From positions 1 to 54,961 of the forward strand of contig JAUNBL010000010.1 of the NCBI GenBank assembly GCA_030527235.1: DNA of 54,961 nucleotides. Direction: 5' to 3'. Numbering within the stretch: position 1 is the first letter of the stretch; every line of letters starts with the position of its first letter. The notes under the pieces are model-generated. The model ran no database searches. It was not told the DNA's origin and was given only the letters and a program-made list of their open reading frames with translations. Positions 51,348 to 54,961 of the stretch are shown here, piece after piece. A program made the position numbers and the translations under genes. Origin of the DNA: Clostridia bacterium. GTDB lineage: Bacteria > Bacillota > Clostridia > UMGS1883.

Positions 51348-52231
51348 AAAAACATATCAGACGCTCATTTATAAGTCTCTTGTTTTGCGCGGCAATCTTT
51401 GCTGCGGAGTATGTGATGATGCAATTTTTCACCATATCCGACAACCTCGCTGCACTAATGGTTAAACTGCGCTGGTTTTTCATCATGCTCTTTTGCGTTA
51501 TTTTAGTATCCACGCTTTTGGGCGCGCTAATATCAAAGTTTTCGTCCCGTTCACAGCGTAATAAGACCATGTCCAGTCTGCTTCTGAGCTTGTTGAGTTA
51601 TATTGAGGCAATCGTTATTGTCATTTGGGGGCTTACAATATTCGGCGTGGACACGGGTGCGCTTTTTGCAGGACTCGGCGTTGTCAGCTTGATTGTAGGT
51701 TTTGGAGCTCAGAGCTTAATCGGCGATATTGTAACCGGCATTTTCATTTTGTTTGAAGGTCAGTATAATATCGATGACGTTATTGAAATCGACGGGTTTA
51801 AGGGTGTGGTAAAAAGTATCGGCATACGGACTGTTTCAATCACTGACGCGGCGGGAACTGTCAAAATTGTAAACAATTCTGATATTAAGAATGTACAAAA
51901 CCGCACTTGTACGCTTTTGGCTGCCACATGCGACATCGGCATTTCATATAACGAATCAATAGAAAAAGCGGAAAAGGTAATTAGCGAGACTCTCCCTCTA
52001 ATCAAAGCAAAGTGTGGTGACGATATCGTTGAAGGTCCGTCATATCTCGGTGTGGAGGAGCTTGGTGACAGCGCTGTAGTGCTGCGTATAATTGCAAAAG
52101 TACATGACGATGAAAATATGCGTATTTATTCAGTACGGCGAATCTTAAATCGTGAGATAAAGCTGGCTTTTGATAAAAGCGGAATTGAAATCCCGTTCCC
52201 GCAAGTGGTGGTGCATAAAGCCGATAACTGA
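51344..52231 (+). CDS. Small-conductance mechanosensitive channel, MscS family
   Basis: The product is 295 residues. Three membrane helices lie at about 8-28, 40-62 and 80-100. The pore helix shows the glycine/alanine pattern GLGVVSLIVGFGAQSLIGD, followed by IFEGQYNIDD-type residues of the beta domain (ILFEGQYNIDDVIEIDGFKG) and a C-terminal alpha/beta part. It releases osmolytes on hypo-osmotic shock. It overlaps the upstream gene by 4 nt. Confidence 0.95.
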   Translation: MKKHIRRSFISLLFCAAIFAAEYVMMQFFTISDNLAALMVKLRWFFIMLFCVILVSTLLGALISKFSSRSQRNKTMSSLLLSLLSYIEAIVIVIWGLTIFGVDTGALFAGLGVVSLIVGFGAQSLIGDIVTGIFILFEGQYNIDDVIEIDGFKGVVKSIGIRTVSITDAAGTVKIVNNSDIKNVQNRTCTLLAATCDIGISYNESIEKAEKVISETLPLIKAKCGDDIVEGPSYLGVEELGDSAVVLRIIAKVHDDENMRIYSVRRILNREIKLAFDKSGIEIPFPQVVVHKADN

Positions 52232-52247
52232 CAAAGGAGGATTAGCT

Positions 52248-53699
52248 ATGAAAATTGATAAACACGTAAAGATAAAATCGCTCAAGCTGCTGGCTGCAGT
52301 GTTGTTTATTTCTTTCCTTTTGGATCAAAGCGTGCTTGCCGTCAGCGTTGTTATGAATAGCACGTTTGTTGATTTTCCGTCGCAAAAACCGGTCGTAGTT
52401 AACGAAAGACTTCTCATTCCAATCAGACCTTTGGCAGAAAAATTAGGGCTTTCGGTAGAATGGGACGGGAATACAAAAACGGTTACACTTTCCAAAGAAA
52501 ACTATCTTGCAAAAATTACAATCGGTGCATTTGAAGTGGAAACATCGGGAGGAAGCGTTCGAGTGAAGCAAGGGGCTGAAATTATTGAAGACACCACAAT
52601 GGTTTCCCCGCACTTCCTTTCAGATGTATTCGGTCTTAAAGTTATTTGGCAGCGACAGTATAATTCGGTGATTATAATAGGCAGTCTTTCGTCTGCTGCA
52701 AATGATGCAAACTCTGCGGGCAAGGAGGTTGGCGAGCTTTCCGAACCGACAGACCCCACAGACCCGACTCAAACTTCTTTTTCGGACGATGAACGTATAA
52801 CACTACAGGTTCAGGAAGAGGAGCCTGCTGAAATTGAAGAAGAAGCGCTTGTACTGAGCGCTGCTGTAGGAGAGTCGGTAATTACAATAAATCTTCCCGC
52901 ATCTTTTAACATGGAAGCAGACACAGAAAGCGAAACCGCATTTTCTTATCGTGCCGTTGATGCGACAGATATACAGCACAGCTATGACTGGACTGTGGTT
53001 TCTCAATATGAGAGTTATTCAAACGCAGCTGCTGACAGCGGAATATTTATCATTGTTCAGGATTTTGGTGAGCCTTCCGAAGGGTATGCGCTTTCTGACG
53101 ATGATATTGCAAATCTTTCTTCGCTGACAAGCGAATTCAGCGAGCCGGAGCCGGAAGCTCCTGGAATTTCATATTCCGAAGTTATGCAGGGTATTAATGA
53201 TTTGGCGATGGAGAAGTATGAAGCGTTAGCGGCCGACAATCCTGAATTGAGCGAAGAAGAGCTGCAAGCGCTTTTAAGTGAGACGGAACTTGATTATTCA
53301 GCAGTTCCCGGGTACACTGAATGGATGGAATGGATGGAGCTGCGCAACCAGTGGAGCCGCTCACGAAGCGCATTTTATAGTCTCAGTAATAAAGCATACA
53401 GAAACTGGAGCGCTGTTTCAGACAAGCTTTCCGATGAGGAGTGGGTATCGTTTTTTACGTGGTATCTTAATTCGGATGAAGAAGTTATGTATACAAATGT
53501 GTCGGTTGCAGCTTTTGGTGAAAAAAAAGCTGTTCACGCGCTGATTGAAGCAAAAGACCCGGACGATGAACAGGGTACGTTTGATGCGTATATCTTCTTT
53601 GATGGTAACAGCGTTGCTACGATATACGGAGGTACGTTATATTCCGCTGAGGCGGCATCGGAGGCGGTTGAGACGCTGGCAGCCATGACTATTCAATAA
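52248..53699 (+). CDS. Second secreted copper amine oxidase N-domain protein
   Basis: The product is 483 residues. ATG at 52248 has AAAGGAGG upstream; an upstream start within mscS is rejected. A signal peptide (about 1-35) is followed by the same domain type (about 38-145): [20 protein letters not shown] then [15 protein letters not shown] proline/threonine-acidic linker ([11 protein letters not shown]) leads to an acidic region (about 175-215) and an alpha/beta C-terminal domain. The pairing with the gene at 50229 and MscS suggests a shared envelope role, but I do not recognise the C-terminal domain. Confidence 0.8.
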   Translation: MKIDKHVKIKSLKLLAAVLFISFLLDQSVLAVSVVMNSTFVDFPSQKPVVVNERLLIPIRPLAEKLGLSVEWDGNTKTVTLSKENYLAKITIGAFEVETSGGSVRVKQGAEIIEDTTMVSPHFLSDVFGLKVIWQRQYNSVIIIGSLSSAANDANSAGKEVGELSEPTDPTDPTQTSFSDDERITLQVQEEEPAEIEEEALVLSAAVGESVITINLPASFNMEADTESETAFSYRAVDATDIQHSYDWTVVSQYESYSNAAADSGIFIIVQDFGEPSEGYALSDDDIANLSSLTSEFSEPEPEAPGISYSEVMQGINDLAMEKYEALAADNPELSEEELQALLSETELDYSAVPGYTEWMEWMELRNQWSRSRSAFYSLSNKAYRNWSAVSDKLSDEEWVSFFTWYLNSDEEVMYTNVSVAAFGEKKAVHALIEAKDPDDEQGTFDAYIFFDGNSVATIYGGTLYSAEAASEAVETLAAMTIQ

Positions 53700-53712
53700 G
53701 GGAGAAATGACG

Positions 53713-54915
53713 ATGAATGTGTTTGACACTTTGAAGGAACGAGGGCTTATTGCCCAAACAACTCACGAAGATGAGATAAAGGAGCTTCTCGAAAAGGAAA
53801 AGGTGACGTTTTATATAGGGTTTGACCCAACGGCGGACAGCTTACATGTAGGTCATTTTCTGCAAATGGTTGTCATGCGTCATATGCAGATGGCAGGCCA
53901 TCGTCCGATTGCTCTTGTCGGAGGAGGGACTGGCATGGTAGGCGACCCTTCGGGCAGAACAGACATGAGGCAAATGATGACGGTGGAAACAATACGACAT
54001 AATTGTGAGTGCTTCAAAAAACAGCTTTCAAAAGTAATAGATTTTTCAGACGGGAAAGCGCTCATGGTTAACAATGCAGATTGGCTGCTTGACCTTAACT
54101 ATATTGAATTTTTGCGTGATATAGGTGCATGTTTTTCAGTCAATAAAATGCTTGCTGCCGAATGCTTCAAACAGCGGCTGGAAAAAGGGCTGTCTTTTTT
54201 AGAGTTCAACTATATGCTTATGCAAAGCTACGATTTCTTAATGCTTAGCCGTAAATATGATTGTAAGTTGGAGCTTGGAGGAGATGACCAGTGGAGCAAT
54301 ATCCTCGGGGGGCTTGAGCTTTGCCGCCGCAAAGACCAAAAGCAAGTATACGGTATGACGTTCACCTTGCTCACAAACAGCGAAGGCAAAAAAATGGGAA
54401 AAACGGCGAGCGGCGCAGTTTGGCTTGACCCTGACAAGTTTTCACCGTATGATTTTTACCAGTATTGGCGCAATGTTGACGATGGCGATGTGGCAAGATG
54501 CCTTAAATTGCTTACGTTTGTTCCGATGGATGAAATCATGGAATACGAAAAGCTCGAAGGCAGTCAGCTTAATGAGGCGAAAATCCGTCTTGCATACGAA
54601 GTCACAAAACTTGTCCACGGCGAGGAAGAGGCGGACAAAGCTCAGGCATCGGCGTCAGCAGTTTTCGGAGGAGGTACACATGAAAATATGCCAACTGCGT
54701 CTATAGCTGAGCTTGGCAATATTCTCGATGTGCTTGTTTCGGCTGGATTCATTTCTTCCAAGGGAGAAGGGCGCCGTCTGATACAGCAGAACGGACTTTC
54801 TCTCAACGACAAGAAAGTAGAGGATTTCACTCGGATACTTACTACAGCGGACTTTTCGGAAGGATATGCGATAGTTCGCAAAGGAAAGAAGTCATTTTTG
54901 AAGATATGTATGTGA
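53713..54915 (+). CDS. tyrS: Tyrosyl-tRNA synthetase
   Basis: The product is 400 residues, normal for bacterial TyrRS. The class I signature is HVGH (45-48), with [10 protein letters not shown] after it, and the KMSKS motif is KMGKT. The C-terminal S4-like RNA-binding domain (about 335-400) has [22 protein letters not shown] at 53713 is preferred over one 6 nt earlier because GGGAG (53700-53704) is better placed. It follows the previous gene closely and has no T-box leader, unusual for a Firmicute tyrS. Confidence 0.97.
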   Translation: MNVFDTLKERGLIAQTTHEDEIKELLEKEKVTFYIGFDPTADSLHVGHFLQMVVMRHMQMAGHRPIALVGGGTGMVGDPSGRTDMRQMMTVETIRHNCECFKKQLSKVIDFSDGKALMVNNADWLLDLNYIEFLRDIGACFSVNKMLAAECFKQRLEKGLSFLEFNYMLMQSYDFLMLSRKYDCKLELGGDDQWSNILGGLELCRRKDQKQVYGMTFTLLTNSEGKKMGKTASGAVWLDPDKFSPYDFYQYWRNVDDGDVARCLKLLTFVPMDEIMEYEKLEGSQLNEAKIRLAYEVTKLVHGEEEADKAQASASAVFGGGTHENMPTASIAELGNILDVLVSAGFISSKGEGRRLIQQNGLSLNDKKVEDFTRILTTADFSEGYAIVRKGKKSFLKICM

Positions 54916-54961
54916 TACAATGATGTGACCCCAAAAGGATAGAAGCTGAACGTCCAATGTG

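Noticed and set aside
1..54961. CRISPR array
   Set aside because: No series of short repeats with regular spacers was seen; the repeats found are a pair of 53-mers and a pair of 15-mers.

Overview
The window looks like a chromosome segment from a spore-forming, anaerobic-type Firmicute of class Clostridia. The evidence is a cotJABC spore-coat operon, GerA/GerB germinant-receptor genes, strong AGGAGG-type ribosome sites, TTGACA/TATAAT promoters and the clostridial gene order priA-def-fmt-peptidase-rsmB-rlmN-prpC-prkC-rsgA-rpe-thiN. No 16S gene or other species marker is present, so I do not name a genus.

Layout. 0.08-0.25 kb: a tRNA-Leu with its own promoter and terminator. 0.3-7.3 kb: a giant secreted repeat protein divergent from a LytTR-type regulator, an orphan sugar-binding lipoprotein, a small unknown gene and a GHL10 glycosidase. 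7.5-19.2 kb: a tightly overlapping housekeeping operon covering replication restart, formyl-Met processing, rRNA methylation, Ser/Thr phosphorylation, ribosome assembly, pentose phosphate and thiamine. 19.3-25.1 kb: an O-antigen-ligase-like membrane protein, dtd, feoAB and lysS.

25.1-34.1 kb is accessory DNA. It holds an AT-rich two-gene cassette (DEAH helicase fused to HNH nuclease, plus an unrecognised 177-residue protein), which is the best candidate for an undescribed defence system. Next to it are a resolvase-type HTH remnant, a 53-bp direct repeat present twice, a 28-bp perfect palindrome, a lipoprotein gene stub, a 1380-residue secreted beta-propeller/LamG protein and a broken CPBP protease gene.

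34.1-37.9 kb: uxuB-uxuA (hexuronate catabolism) divergent from an AraC regulator. 37.9-40.8 kb: a small AT-rich island with a zinc-ribbon membrane protein, two lipoproteins (one SecD-like) and two gene fragments. 40.9-45.8 kb: spore genes (cotJCBA, a HAD hydrolase, gerA, a gerB-gerC-like fusion and a 50-residue two-helix membrane protein). 45.8-47.4 kb: araA without araB or araD. 47.4-53.7 kb: envelope genes (SLH protein, BrkB/YihY, two copper-amine-oxidase-N-domain proteins and MscS). The window ends with tyrS.

Together the accessory genes suggest a plant- or algal-polysaccharide user: secreted carbohydrate-associated proteins, a sugar-binding lipoprotein, arabinose isomerase and hexuronate enzymes. 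All assignments come from reading motifs and gene order; no database search was run.
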